Assembly: GCA_015521775.1 (NCBI GenBank)
Contig: WANN01000009.1
Location: 1 to 64,000 of the forward strand
From: Thermoproteaceae archaeon
GTDB lineage: Archaea; Thermoproteota; Thermoprotei; Thermoproteales; Thermoproteaceae
Direction: 5' to 3'
DNA length: 64,000 nt
The position numbers were made by a program, and so were the translations under genes. The notes below the pieces were generated by a model. It was not told the DNA's origin and did no database searches. It saw nothing but the letters and a program-made list of their open reading frames with translations. Numbering within the stretch: the stretch's first letter is position 1; every line of letters begins with the position of its first letter. Shown one piece after another: positions 9,181-18,693 of this stretch.

Positions 9181-11769
9181 GTGGCCAAGTACTATGAGGA
9201 ATATGTGGAGGAGGTGGAACACGAGGAGGTTTCTGAGTTCGAAGAGGAGGAGGTTGCCGGCATATCGATAGAGGGCGAACAGGCAGTTGATGTGGGCCCC
9301 TCGATAGTGCTTTCCGTTACATATGACGGTAATAAGGGCAAGGCGCTGGTGAAGCTCTATAGTCCATACAATGACAAGGTGTATTTCTGGTACGACAACA
9401 CGGGCCATAAGCCCTATCTGCTCACCAATGTGACGCCGGAAGAACTTGTATCAAAGTATCATAACATGTTCAAACATCCCGGCTTTGACCATATCGAAGT
9501 AACGCGTAAGTTCCATCCCCTTGAGTTGAGGGATGTCACGGTCACACGTATAGTCGCCAAAGACCCACTTGCAGTAGGCGGATCACGCAACTCCATAAGG
9601 AACATCGTTCCCCAGTCCTGGGAGTCGCGGATAAAATACCACCACAGCTATATATTCGACAGGGGCATAATTCCCGGCGCTTGGTACGTAGTGAAGGGAG
9701 GCAACATGGAGAAGGCCAGGGTGTACATTCCCGAGGACGTGAAAAAACTCGTATATGACGCTCTGGAGGAACCAGAGGAGCGGGAACTGGCCCATGAATG
9801 GGTAGAGCTGCTACAGGCGCCCATACCCAACGTGAAGAGGCTGGCCATAGACATAGAGGTCTATACCCCCATGGAAAACAAGGTGCCCGACCCTGAAAAA
9901 GCGGAGTACGAGGTGATATCGGTGGCGTTGGTCGGAAACGACGGGCTTAGGAGGGTGCTGCTCCTAGTACATGACAATATGGCCATATCCCCGGAGGAAT
10001 TTCTCGACAAAGAATACGAGGTGTTGCTGTTCGGAAGCGAGAGGGAGCTTCTTGAGGAGACCTTTAGGGCCATACTGGGCTACCCCATAGTAGTTACGTT
10101 CAACGGCGACTCATTTGACTTGGCCTACCTCTATAACAGGGCTTTACAACTGGGCTTTAAAAAAGAGGAGATACCCATAGTCCGCCGAAGGGACTACATA
10201 ACTGTTCCTTTAGGTATACATATAGATCTGTACAAGTTCTTTTCCATAAAGGCTATAGAGGTCTACGCCTTCGGAGGCAAGTACAGGGGGGAAAGGGGGC
10301 TCGACGCAATAGCCCAGGCCCTAGTGGGGCTGGAAAAGATAGAGAGGCGCAGGCCGGTAAGCGAAATGTCGTACGTGGAGCTCGCCGACTATAATTATAG
10401 GGATGCCTTTCTGACCCTGTACCTTACCACCTTCAACAGCGACCTGGTGATGAGGCTGATATTCCTCTTGTCAAGGATATCCAAGATACCGCCCGAGGAC
10501 CTCAACAGGTCCCAGGTATCCGCCTGGATCCGGAACATGATGTACTACGAGCACAGAAAGAGGAACTGGGTGATCCCAAACAAGGAGGACATCGTAAGCG
10601 TCAAGGGCCAGACGAGAACCCATGCAATTATAAAGGGTAAAAAATATCAGGGCGCAATAGTATTGGACCCGTTGCCCGGCATATACTTCAACGTGTACGT
10701 GTTCGACTTTGCGAGCCTATACCCCTCAGTAATAAAGAACTGGAACCTGTCCTACGAGGTGATAAACGCGCCTAACTGCAACGATGCAAGGGAACACGTG
10801 CCTGGGCTCGGCCACAGCGTGTGCATGGACAGGAGAGGACTCACAAGCCTTATAGTGGGCCTACTGAGAGACCTAAGGGTCAATATATACAAGAAGCTCG
10901 CGAAAAACGCCAAGAGCATAGAGGAGAAGAATTACTATGACACGGTGCAGAACTCCATGAAGGTACTCATAAATGCGTCGTATGGCGTATTCGGCGCTGA
11001 GACCTTTCCCCTGTACTGTCCTCCCCTTGCGGAGCTGACCACTGCAATAGGCAGATATGTAATGGGACACGCAATAAGCACAGCGCTAAAAATGGGGCTG
11101 GTGCCCATATATGGCGACACCGACAGCCTCTTCGTGTGGAACCCCCCCAAGGAATTTGTGGATGGATTTGTGAGATACGTGGAAAACAGCATTGGCATAG
11201 ACATCGAGTTGGACAAGACCTACCGCTACGTGGCGTTCAGCAGTAGGAAGAAGAACTATCTCGGCGTGCTCTATGACGGATCTGTGGACGTCAAAGGCAT
11301 GATGGGCAAAAAACGCAATACTCCCGAGTTCGTAAAGGAAATCTTCTCTGAGGTTCTCGACATTCTCAAGGCCATGGACTCTGTGGACAGATTAGAGGAC
11401 GTCAGGACGAAGATCGGGGCATTGGTGCGTAGGTACGACGAACTGTTGAGGACACGTGGCCTGACATTGGACAAACTCGCGATAAAGGTTTCCCTGAATA
11501 AAGACATAGAGGACTATACTAAAAATAAGCCACAACATGTCAAGGCGGCCGAGATGCTGAAGAAGTATGGGGTGGATATTGGTAGGGGAAGTGTAATAGC
11601 GTTTGTAAAGACCTCTGACCCAAACGGGGTCAAGCCCGTACAGCTGGCACGCATAGACGAGGTGGACACCAAGAAGTACGTGGAGTACCTTGAGAATACC
11701 TTGGAACAGGTTTTGGAGGCGTTCGGCCTAAACTTCGAGCAGCTGAGGGGGGCAGTGGCCCTGATCTAG
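9181..11769 (+). CDS. polB1: Replicative family B DNA polymerase (PolB1/Dpo1)
   Basis: 862 residues starting with GTG, TATA box TTATAAA about 26 bases upstream. Exonuclease motifs are present: ExoI IDIEVYTP (Asp224, Glu226), ExoII TFNGDSFD (about 306-313), ExoIII YNYRDAF (about 405). Polymerase motif A is DFASLYPSVI (from 509) and motif C is YGDTDS (644-649). Segments such as YDNTGHKPY and KKRNTPEFVK match the crenarchaeal PolB1 group (Sulfolobus Dpo1). The N-terminal 30 residues are strikingly acidic (runs of Glu), a possible contact for PCNA or PolB1-binding proteins. It is a lone gene; the stop overlaps the convergent neighbour by 4 bases. Confidence 0.95.
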   Translation: MAKYYEEYVEEVEHEEVSEFEEEEVAGISIEGEQAVDVGPSIVLSVTYDGNKGKALVKLYSPYNDKVYFWYDNTGHKPYLLTNVTPEELVSKYHNMFKHPGFDHIEVTRKFHPLELRDVTVTRIVAKDPLAVGGSRNSIRNIVPQSWESRIKYHHSYIFDRGIIPGAWYVVKGGNMEKARVYIPEDVKKLVYDALEEPEERELAHEWVELLQAPIPNVKRLAIDIEVYTPMENKVPDPEKAEYEVISVALVGNDGLRRVLLLVHDNMAISPEEFLDKEYEVLLFGSERELLEETFRAILGYPIVVTFNGDSFDLAYLYNRALQLGFKKEEIPIVRRRDYITVPLGIHIDLYKFFSIKAIEVYAFGGKYRGERGLDAIAQALVGLEKIERRRPVSEMSYVELADYNYRDAFLTLYLTTFNSDLVMRLIFLLSRISKIPPEDLNRSQVSAWIRNMMYYEHRKRNWVIPNKEDIVSVKGQTRTHAIIKGKKYQGAIVLDPLPGIYFNVYVFDFASLYPSVIKNWNLSYEVINAPNCNDAREHVPGLGHSVCMDRRGLTSLIVGLLRDLRVNIYKKLAKNAKSIEEKNYYDTVQNSMKVLINASYGVFGAETFPLYCPPLAELTTAIGRYVMGHAISTALKMGLVPIYGDTDSLFVWNPPKEFVDGFVRYVENSIGIDIELDKTYRYVAFSSRKKNYLGVLYDGSVDVKGMMGKKRNTPEFVKEIFSEVLDILKAMDSVDRLEDVRTKIGALVRRYDELLRTRGLTLDKLAIKVSLNKDIEDYTKNKPQHVKAAEMLKKYGVDIGRGSVIAFVKTSDPNGVKPVQLARIDEVDTKKYVEYLENTLEQVLEAFGLNFEQLRGAVALI

Positions 11770-12119
11770 GACACGACCACACAGTTATCCCTATCAACAC
11801 GCATCTGAAATTTTTCAATTCCTCGTCTAGTCACGAGTAGACGAGGGACATACACGTACGCAAAGGTCTTGCTATGTACCGCGTCCAACAGGTATGCTGG
11901 TACCGCGACTTTGGGTACCCGCGGCACTGGAGGACTTACCACGAAGGGCACCATATCAATGCCTGCTGCCCCTACAGGACACTTATAGATGACGTCTATG
12001 CCGGGCCACCTAACGTATTCGCCGCAATACGCCTCAACTGCTACGAGCCTCCCATCCACAGATATGGCCATGCGTGGTTTGGGGCCCCTCAGGAGCGTCA
12101 GAGATCCTCTTAAACACAT
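11766..12119 (-). CDS. Unknown conserved-looking small protein
   Basis: 117 residues with no motif I recognise. It is beta-rich (VAVEAYCGEYVRW, TFAYVYVPRLLV) and ends convergently 4 bases inside the PolB1 stop. Its ATG overlaps the end of the DUF429 gene by 10 bases, which supports real coding and co-translation. Two prolines-rich turns (SPPVPRVPKVAVP) break the middle. It could be a partner of the DUF429 protein; no function can be assigned. Confidence 0.6.
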   Translation of the reverse strand: MCLRGSLTLLRGPKPRMAISVDGRLVAVEAYCGEYVRWPGIDVIYKCPVGAAGIDMVPFVVSPPVPRVPKVAVPAYLLDAVHSKTFAYVYVPRLLVTRRGIEKFQMRVDRDNCVVVS

Positions 12120-12622
12120 GGGAGTCGAGTCGCAACAATGAGCTCCCCCCCGACAACGATATAATCATTTAGTAGGTATGCGAGGCCCGTCAAGGCTGCC
12201 ACAATGCTGTCGATTTGATCTCCGCTAAGGTCCATGTCGGCCCACCTGGCTATCCTGTCAGGAGGAACATTGGCGAGCCGGAGCGTCGACGAGGGATGCA
12301 CCTCCACTACTTTTATGCCGCTACCTTCGAGGCTTCTGCGTACCGCCATGCCTATGAGGGTCAGAGCCCGCATTCCGCCCAATAGTGGGGGGAGTAGCCT
12401 CAGCCCTAGCCTAAAGGCCTCCTTCTCGACTTCCCTGAGGAGGCCCTCCTTCGGCATGGAGAGGGGGGCGTCGATCGCCACTAGCGATGGGGAGCACGAC
12501 ATCACGTAGTCTATTAGAAGGTCCGTCCCCATTTCGGCCATCTCTATAAGGGAACAGTCGTCCAACACCGCCAAGGTGTGGGGCCGTGCAACGGCCAGAT
12601 CTACGCCTATTACTCTTCCCAA
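12110..12622 (-). CDS. DUF429-family protein (RNase H-like fold)
   Basis: 170 residues. An opening GVDLAVARPHTLAVLDD and a central VAIDAPLSMP are the hallmarks of DUF429, a predicted RNase H-like nuclease or phosphotransferase fold with acidic residues on the first strand and in IDAP. A later VVEVHPSS also fits the family. The biochemical role is unknown. It overlaps the upstream gene by 13 bases and the downstream one by 10, forming a three-gene unit with its own TATA box before the first gene. Confidence 0.75.
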   Translation of the reverse strand: MGRVIGVDLAVARPHTLAVLDDCSLIEMAEMGTDLLIDYVMSCSPSLVAIDAPLSMPKEGLLREVEKEAFRLGLRLLPPLLGGMRALTLIGMAVRRSLEGSGIKVVEVHPSSTLRLANVPPDRIARWADMDLSGDQIDSIVAALTGLAYLLNDYIVVGGELIVATRLPCV

Positions 12623-12984
12623 CTTCCCGACCTTAGACTCTCGCCGAGGTCTTCCGCCTTCTTCTCGCCACGCCTAACGACCTTGACACGCGTCTGTAGG
12701 GGCACGTACAGGCCCATGCTCCTCAAATAGTTGTAGAGCTCATAGTCCGAAAGCTCCCTGATGGACCCACTCTTGTGGAGGTCCACTAGCCGTGAGAACG
12801 CCCTTCTCGCTGCCTCGCCATACAGCTGGATTGCCCTTTCTATTATCTCGTCGGCCCTATTTCCCCTAGTTATCCTCCTCAACTCCTCCACCACGTCGGT
12901 TGTCTCCCTTTCCCCGTACCGCGACTGTGAGGAGTACCATGCCTCTAGGGCCTTCCTCTTGATTAGGGTCTCTATATCGTCCAT
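12610..12984 (-). CDS. Unknown helical protein upstream of DUF429
   Basis: 124 residues, highly charged and helical throughout, without a motif I recognise. It may be a nucleic-acid-associated protein given its Arg/Lys content (VKVVRRGEKKAEDL near the end). The start ATG is supported by CTTAATAAG about 26 bases upstream (3003-type spacing, box at 13003-13012). It is first in a unit with the DUF429 and 11766-12119 genes. Confidence 0.65.
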   Translation of the reverse strand: MDDIETLIKRKALEAWYSSQSRYGERETTDVVEELRRITRGNRADEIIERAIQLYGEAARRAFSRLVDLHKSGSIRELSDYELYNYLRSMGLYVPLQTRVKVVRRGEKKAEDLGESLRSGSWEE

Positions 12985-13023
12985 GTATGAGGTATATGTG
13001 GAACTTATTAAGGCTTGCCCGGG

Positions 13024-14199
13024 CTATGCCTTTTTCCTAAGCCTATTCACGAACTCCACGACCAGATCGTACTTTCCTTCCTCGGCCAGCTCCCTAAGTA
13101 CGTCTATAAAGGGGACCACAGACTTGAACGCGGCGGACCTCACCGCTATGGATGCCACGCCGTTGATGCCGGCTTTACTCACCTCACGGGAAACCACGTG
13201 TGCGACGTGGCCCATATAGGGGGCTACCATTTCCTCAACCCACTTACGTGCCAACAAACGTTCCAGCCTCTCCACCTCGGCCTCAATGATGGCCCTGGCC
13301 AGAGACACCTCAGAGGCGCGTTCCCTGTTGTACACCTCTGCCAATTCCCTCAACGAGTCCACAGTGACCACGTCCACATCTAGGCCCGGCACAGTATTTC
13401 TGGGCACCCCCAGGTCAACTATCACCTTTAGCTGGCTTCCCTTAGGCACGTGGGTTATCACGGGCCTGAACGACGACACGGCCGTAAATACCGCATCGCA
13501 GCGGCGCAGACACGCAGTCAGCGATTCTTCGTCCAGAGGCAGCGCCTTCCCATCGTATCTCGAGGCCAGGCTCTGCGCTTTCTCAAGGCTTCTATTAAGT
13601 ATGTAAAGTTCTCCGACGCCTGCATCGCGCAGCTCCTTGATTAGTCGAGACCCAACAGCCCCCGCGCCTATAACGCCCACCCTAAGCCCCGAAAGGTCCC
13701 CTAGCCTGGAGGCCACGTATTTTATGGCCAACGATCCGATGCCGCGGGGACCCCTGGAAATCGCCGTCTTACTCCTCACGAGTTTGCCGACCCTTATAGC
13801 CCTTTCAACTACGCTTTTCAAAAGGCCCGTGGTGAGCCCAGCCCTTACCTGCTGGTCATACGCCTCCTCGATCTGGCCCAATATGTCCGTCTCGCCAATC
13901 AACATGGAGTCCAGCCCGGCAGCGACCTCGAAAAGATGCCTCACCGCGTCAAGCCCCTTAACTTTCCTCACATCCACGCCGTACTTGGCATAGCTGTTCG
14001 CTATCCTATCCACAAAAGACGCATCGTCGGTATAGACGTACGTCTCGACCCTATTGCATGTATGAAGCGCAAACATAGGGTAGGAAAAACGGCGGGCCAG
14101 CTCCACACATGTCCCCATGTCACTCGCCAACTCACCCAACCTCTCCACGGGTATTTCCCTATAGGTAATGATGACGCCGTGAAGCCTGTCAAGGAGCAC
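13024..14199 (-). CDS. hemA: Glutamyl-tRNA reductase
   Basis: First enzyme of the C5 pathway to tetrapyrroles, reducing glutamyl-tRNA to glutamate-1-semialdehyde with NADPH. The catalytic Cys sits in HTCNRVETYVY, and the NADPH Rossmann motif is GVIGAGAVGSRLI, preceded by GSLAIKYVASRLG; the C-terminal dimerisation helix region is Arg/Glu rich. The frame is open to TTG 14220, but an AT box AATAAAAAATATAA (14222-14235) is about 28 bases before GTG 14199, so I start there. No other haem genes are adjacent, which is unusual since hemA commonly clusters with hemL/hemB. Confidence 0.92.
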   Translation of the reverse strand: MLLDRLHGVIITYREIPVERLGELASDMGTCVELARRFSYPMFALHTCNRVETYVYTDDASFVDRIANSYAKYGVDVRKVKGLDAVRHLFEVAAGLDSMLIGETDILGQIEEAYDQQVRAGLTTGLLKSVVERAIRVGKLVRSKTAISRGPRGIGSLAIKYVASRLGDLSGLRVGVIGAGAVGSRLIKELRDAGVGELYILNRSLEKAQSLASRYDGKALPLDEESLTACLRRCDAVFTAVSSFRPVITHVPKGSQLKVIVDLGVPRNTVPGLDVDVVTVDSLRELAEVYNRERASEVSLARAIIEAEVERLERLLARKWVEEMVAPYMGHVAHVVSREVSKAGINGVASIAVRSAAFKSVVPFIDVLRELAEEGKYDLVVEFVNRLRKKA

Positions 14200-14273
14200 G
14201 AACCCACTGGACAGACACAATTATATTTTTTATTACAACAACGCGCTTAATGTGGGCACAGCGGTAAGCCCCA

Positions 14274-15062
14274 TCAACCCCGGTGCGCATTAGGGGACCC
14301 AAAGGACAGGGAGATGTCCCTAAGTCTCTTACATATGTGGTCCAACGCCTCGCCGATGACTCGCCCATTGTCGTATCCCTGTAGTATGGACCTTAAGGAG
14401 TCGCGGCCAAGCGACTTGTGTCTTCTTACCATGTCGACAAGCAGAGGAAGCGCACGCGTCACGTTGTCTATAATGGTTATATCGGCGGTCCGCGCAGTCC
14501 TGGAAAGGGGGTTAAGGTCCACTGTTATGACCATCTTGCCCATCCTCCTCAACGCCTCTGTCCTATCGCCGTCCTCAAGCGGCACGAACACCACGTCGGC
14601 CACAAGTATGCCCCGAGGACTCACTCTACGTCTCTCACTTTGTAGTTCCGGTATCTGCGCAGAGGCGTCTTCGCCGACTCCAAGCACGTCCTCTGCGCCC
14701 CATCTGCGTAGGGCCGCCGCAATCGCCTCCTCCCTTTCCCTGGACCTGTAGAAGAGGTTCACCTCGAGTTTTGCCCCGGTTTCCCGAGACAACGCCACTA
14801 CATGTTCCGGCACAAGGGCGGCTACATTGCCGTTGACAGAAATCACGGGGCGCTCCGCAAGCAGTAGGGCCGCCGATGCCGCCTCTATGGCCCTCACAGC
14901 GAACTCCTGCGTCTCTTCACCTATCAGGTAATCGAACGCCTCGCCGCGCCCGTGTGCGATGAGTCCCTGGGGGACCACAAGGCCGCTTTCAAAACCCTCA
15001 ACAAGTCTCTCCCTTTCAACCAGGGAGCGGTACCGAGGGTGTGTAGGGGGTATCATGAACAT
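14274..15062 (-). CDS. 4-phosphopantoate--beta-alanine ligase (phosphopantothenate synthetase)
   Basis: Archaeal CoA enzyme (DUF137 family) that joins 4-phosphopantoate and beta-alanine using ATP. The family block [17 protein letters not shown] followed by [10 protein letters not shown] is clear, and the end has [16 protein letters not shown]. The frame extends to 15137, but AAATATAAAAAC (about 15079-15092) lies 23-29 bases before ATG 15062 and ATG 15056, giving the usual family N-terminus [12 protein letters not shown]. With that start it is 262 residues, the family length. Pantoate kinase, the preceding step, is just upstream on the same strand. Confidence 0.88.
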   Translation of the reverse strand: MFMIPPTHPRYRSLVERERLVEGFESGLVVPQGLIAHGRGEAFDYLIGEETQEFAVRAIEAASAALLLAERPVISVNGNVAALVPEHVVALSRETGAKLEVNLFYRSREREEAIAAALRRWGAEDVLGVGEDASAQIPELQSERRRVSPRGILVADVVFVPLEDGDRTEALRRMGKMVITVDLNPLSRTARTADITIIDNVTRALPLLVDMVRRHKSLGRDSLRSILQGYDNGRVIGEALDHICKRLRDISLSFGSPNAHRG

Positions 15063-15277
15063 CGGGCAATTTGCGGGCGTTTTTATATTTCCCCTGGGCC
15101 ACGTAGGCTCATAGGCACCTACCAATGCAGGGCTCATTACCGCGCGGCGTCCACGTTAGGCATTCACGTCGTGTCCTACCGGTGGGCCACAGCTATGTGA
15201 GCCGCGCGCCCCTGTTGTCCCTGCCATGACAGGTGGCACCTCGGCGGTCTCGTCGGGCCCAAGACGCTCCAGTGGCG

Positions 15278-16099
15278 TTATTCCCCCCTCACCACTAGTC
15301 CGCTTGATGTGGGTTCAAGCGTGTGCACGGGCCCCAGCTTGGCGGCCGCGTACTCCACATCGGATCTCCATTCCCTTTCCACAGCTATCACGAGAACTCC
15401 TTTCTTCACGTAATAGCCTATCACGCCTCTAATCCTTTTAACAGCCTCCTCTATTTTGTCCGTTAGGAAACCAACCTTACGCGAAAAGTAATTGGATAGG
15501 TGGAGGAAGTCCTCGAATGTTGGCCTCTCCACGAACATCTGCATGGTTTTTTGGCCGTACATGGTTATCCTATCGTGAAGTTCCTGTAACATGGCTGGGG
15601 TCGGCCTCCTCTGTAGGTCCACGGTTAGCACGGGCACGTTGGGGCATGGTATGCGGTCGACATACGCAGTTCCAGGGGCTCCCGGCGACAGCCTGATATC
15701 TATACACCCACCGGCGTACTGCGCCACGACGTCCCCCAGCCCAGTCCTCTTGCTCACCTCGTGGACATGCGCCTTTTGCGCCGCCCACAGAAGGGTCCTC
15801 CTTCTCTGCGCCGCGATGCCCACAGCTGTGGCCAGCGAAACCGCGGCTGAAACGCCATAACCCACGCCTATGTTGACGGGCGCTGCAGCCGACACCTTCA
15901 CAGAGCCGTCTGAATAAAGCTCATTAACGAAGTCCGTGAGGTCGACGCCGTTAAGATGTAGCCCTTGGCCGGGACCGACCCTAGCGACTAGCCCTGGCCT
16001 CAGCAGGATCCCAGCTCCCACCGACCCCGTCCTCAGCGGATCCGGGGAATAGTGAGGGGACCAAAAACCGGTAATGTGCAAAGGCACCTCTACAAACAT
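15278..16099 (-). CDS. Pantoate kinase (GHMP family)
   Basis: 273 residues. It phosphorylates pantoate in the archaea-specific CoA route. The GHMP ATP-binding stretch APVNIGVGYGVSAAVSLA lies at about 92-110, and the family-diagnostic TGLGDVVAQYAGG follows at about 139. The start is supported by a TATA box TTTTTATATTT about 26 bases upstream. Together with the ligase downstream and the CoaBC gene at 29 kb, the window encodes pantoate-to-phosphopantetheine steps. Confidence 0.88.
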   Translation of the reverse strand: MFVEVPLHITGFWSPHYSPDPLRTGSVGAGILLRPGLVARVGPGQGLHLNGVDLTDFVNELYSDGSVKVSAAAPVNIGVGYGVSAAVSLATAVGIAAQRRRTLLWAAQKAHVHEVSKRTGLGDVVAQYAGGCIDIRLSPGAPGTAYVDRIPCPNVPVLTVDLQRRPTPAMLQELHDRITMYGQKTMQMFVERPTFEDFLHLSNYFSRKVGFLTDKIEEAVKRIRGVIGYYVKKGVLVIAVEREWRSDVEYAAAKLGPVHTLEPTSSGLVVRGE

Positions 16100-16118
16100 C
16101 GTCCTACGCTAACTACAG

Positions 16119-16130
16119 AAATATAAAAAA
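16119..16130. promoter_or_regulatory. Shared TATA region of pantoate kinase and DMT transporter genes
   Basis: AAATATAAAAAA lies between two divergent genes only 46 bases apart. It is about 25 bases from the minus-strand ATG (16099) and about 22 from the plus-strand ATG (16146). The two transcripts must compete for, or share, this AT stretch. Confidence 0.5.
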
Positions 16131-16145
16131 TTATGAACTCAAAAA

Positions 16146-17054
16146 ATGACATTAAGGCTGAGTGAGTGGGGCGTCGTGGAGTGTAGAGGCCCATGCCTGG
16201 TAATTGTCCTTTCGTTGGCCGTGCTGGCCATATCCTCATCCGCGATAATATATAGGCTTCTCTACGCACGAGGTATAGGTCCAGAAACAGTGACGTTCTG
16301 GCGACTGGCCCTGTCCATACCGATACTCATCGCCTTGGCCGGCAGACGGCCTAGGCTGGGCGCATGGTACAAGTATTCGGTTGTGGGCGGCGTTGCCTTA
16401 GCCATACATTTCATGTCGTGGTTTTTGTCTCTGGAACACACGAGCGTTGCTGTGAGCACTACGCTGGTGAGCACATACCCGCTGTTCACGCTCTTCATAG
16501 GGCGCTCCATAGGGGAAGTGGTGACGCGCACAACTGCTCTAGGCGTGGGAATTACCTTCATGGGCATAGCGGTCACGTCGCTTACCGCCGGGCTCTCGGG
16601 AGGGAATCCCTTGGGACCTATCATGGCCCTCCTGGGCTCCATAAGCGGCGCATTGTATTTCTCTATGGGCAAGTTGGCCAGGCGGAGGGCCAGCACGTTT
16701 GACTATGCCGTGGTAACATACGCCACTGCCATGTCCGTTGCGTTTGTTGTGGCCGCTGTGAGGGGTGCCAGCCTCCACGTAGTGGACTTCGAGTCGCTGC
16801 TTTTACTAGTGGCCATGACCGTTGGGCCTATGCTGGCAGGTCACACAGCTATCAATTACCTGCTTAAATACGGCAGGCTAACGGTAATAACTGCAAGCAC
16901 GTTGGGCGAGCCGGTGGGCGCCACTGTACTGGCAATGGGCGTCCTCGGCGAGTATCCCCCCATATCGGCGTATTTGGGTATGGGCACCACGCTGATGGGC
17001 ATAGGCATATTGCTTGCCGAGGAGAACAGGCTGGGCGCTAGGCGGCAAGGATAA
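16146..17054 (+). CDS. EamA/DMT-superfamily transporter
   Basis: 302 residues with about ten hydrophobic segments arranged as two EamA repeats (roughly 12-145 and 160-296). Typical features are the RLALSIPILI stretch after TM2, SLEHTSVAVSTTLVSTYPLF in TM4, and the mirrored GEPVGATVLA in the second half. This is a drug/metabolite exporter or amino-acid/nucleotide transporter of the inner membrane; the substrate cannot be read from sequence. It is divergent from pantoate kinase, and pheT follows from its own promoter inside the end of this gene. Confidence 0.82.
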   Translation: MTLRLSEWGVVECRGPCLVIVLSLAVLAISSSAIIYRLLYARGIGPETVTFWRLALSIPILIALAGRRPRLGAWYKYSVVGGVALAIHFMSWFLSLEHTSVAVSTTLVSTYPLFTLFIGRSIGEVVTRTTALGVGITFMGIAVTSLTAGLSGGNPLGPIMALLGSISGALYFSMGKLARRRASTFDYAVVTYATAMSVAFVVAAVRGASLHVVDFESLLLLVAMTVGPMLAGHTAINYLLKYGRLTVITASTLGEPVGATVLAMGVLGEYPPISAYLGMGTTLMGIGILLAEENRLGARRQG

Positions 17055-17082
17055 CTTTAATTCGGGGCCGAGCGCTTTCCCT

Positions 17083-18693
17083 GTGCCTGTGGTTTCCTTC
17101 TATGCGTGGGACCTGAAAAGGCTGACTGGAATAGGCGTCGACGAGGCAGTTGAGCTCCTGAGGTACAGGGTTAAAGGCGAGGTGGAGTCCGTTGAAGAGG
17201 GGCTGATAAGGATGGAGGTGACGCATGACAGGCCGGACCATTTCAGCGTGGAGGGCATTGCCAGGACCCTTAAGGGCCTAAAACGCGTTGAGACGGGGAT
17301 GCCTAGATGCGGGGTGGTGGACAGCGGCATAACAACTTACGTCGACACAATAGAAGAACGACCGTACAGCTTCATGGCCGTGGTGTACGATGTGGACGTG
17401 GACGCAGCCGCCATCGAACAGATGATACAGCTACAGGAAAAGCTCAGCCAGACCTTTGGCCGGGACAGGAGGACAATAGCCATAGGCTTCTACGACCTGG
17501 ACAGGTTGAGGCCGCCCCTCTATTATCGCCGCGTGTCGAGAGACTTTAGGTATCGCCCCATTGGGGAGGGAAGGGAGATGGACGTAGGCGAGGTGCTGGA
17601 CAATACCGAGAAAGGGCAGAGGTACGGTCGCCACATAAGGAGGGACCGGCCCCCCGCCATATTCGACGGCGAGGGCAACATCCTCACTGTGGTCCCTGTG
17701 CTCGGATCTGAGCACAACAAGGTGCGGGAGGATACGCGAAACGTCCTAATAGATGTCACGGGCACGGATAGGCGGCTTGTCCTCAACGTGCTCAACGTGC
17801 TCGCGTTCAACCTACTTGAAAGGTCTAAGAGCAGACGCCTAGGCACGGTCAACATGAGGTACGAGGCTGGGGACGTGACGTCGCCGGTCCTCACATACCG
17901 GGAGTTGGAGGTAGACGCGGCCCAAGTAAGTCGGCATCTCGGCGTTGATGTGAGCGAGGAGCGGTTGGCTGACCTCCTTTCAATGGCGAGGTACGACTAT
18001 TCAAAGGGCAGGGTGCTTGTACCGCCCTACAGGTTCCTCGTGCTTCACCCGGTCGACGTAATCGAGGACGTGGCCATAGTGCTTGGCTACGAGGGCCTTC
18101 CGCGCGAGTTCCCCCAACAGTTCGGCGTTGGAAAGCGCAACGATGTGGAGCTTGCCACAAACCTTTTGAGGAGGGCCTTCGTGGCTATGGGCTTCCAGGA
18201 AGTCGCCAATTACGTCCTTACGTCGCGGGAAATCATAGAGGAGTTGATAATGTGGCGCAGGCCGCTCATAAGGGTGGTCAACCCTGTCTCGGAGCGATAT
18301 GCCTATGTCAGGGACCACATATATCCCCAGCTCCTTGTTGTCGCTTCACGCAACATGCCCGTAGCCGAACTTAGGATATTCGAGGTTGGCGATGTGGCCC
18401 ACGGCTATGCTGTGGAAAGGATCGCCGCGTTTCTCCTGTGTAGGGACAAGGTGACGCTTACGGACGGCATCGTGGCCACGAACACGTTGTTGGGGTACCT
18501 AGGCCTAAAACCTGTCTACGAGCACTTTGAAATAGGTGGGCTTATACCGGAACGTACAGCGGCCATATATATAGGGGGAAGGCGAGTGGGGTTCGTCGGG
18601 GAGGTCATGCCGGAGGTTCTGTTGGGCGTAGGCCTCGACGTGCCAACGGTAATCGGCGAGATAAGCGTAGATGGCCTCATTGGAGCGGATTAG
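17083..18693 (+). CDS. pheT: Phenylalanyl-tRNA synthetase beta subunit
   Basis: Archaeal/eukaryotic-type PheT. The N-terminus VVSFYAWDLKRLTGI and the B3/B4 region (RPDHFSVEGIARTL; PPAIFDGEGNILTVVP) followed by the B5 and class II-like core are typical. The frame is open upstream to 17014, inside the transporter gene, but AACTTTAAT (17053-17061) is about 26 bases before GTG 17083, so I take that start (536 residues). pheS is not adjacent. The end overlaps dtdA by 23 bases, coupling a synthetase with a tRNA quality-control enzyme. Confidence 0.92.
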   Translation: MPVVSFYAWDLKRLTGIGVDEAVELLRYRVKGEVESVEEGLIRMEVTHDRPDHFSVEGIARTLKGLKRVETGMPRCGVVDSGITTYVDTIEERPYSFMAVVYDVDVDAAAIEQMIQLQEKLSQTFGRDRRTIAIGFYDLDRLRPPLYYRRVSRDFRYRPIGEGREMDVGEVLDNTEKGQRYGRHIRRDRPPAIFDGEGNILTVVPVLGSEHNKVREDTRNVLIDVTGTDRRLVLNVLNVLAFNLLERSKSRRLGTVNMRYEAGDVTSPVLTYRELEVDAAQVSRHLGVDVSEERLADLLSMARYDYSKGRVLVPPYRFLVLHPVDVIEDVAIVLGYEGLPREFPQQFGVGKRNDVELATNLLRRAFVAMGFQEVANYVLTSREIIEELIMWRRPLIRVVNPVSERYAYVRDHIYPQLLVVASRNMPVAELRIFEVGDVAHGYAVERIAAFLLCRDKVTLTDGIVATNTLLGYLGLKPVYEHFEIGGLIPERTAAIYIGGRRVGFVGEVMPEVLLGVGLDVPTVIGEISVDGLIGAD

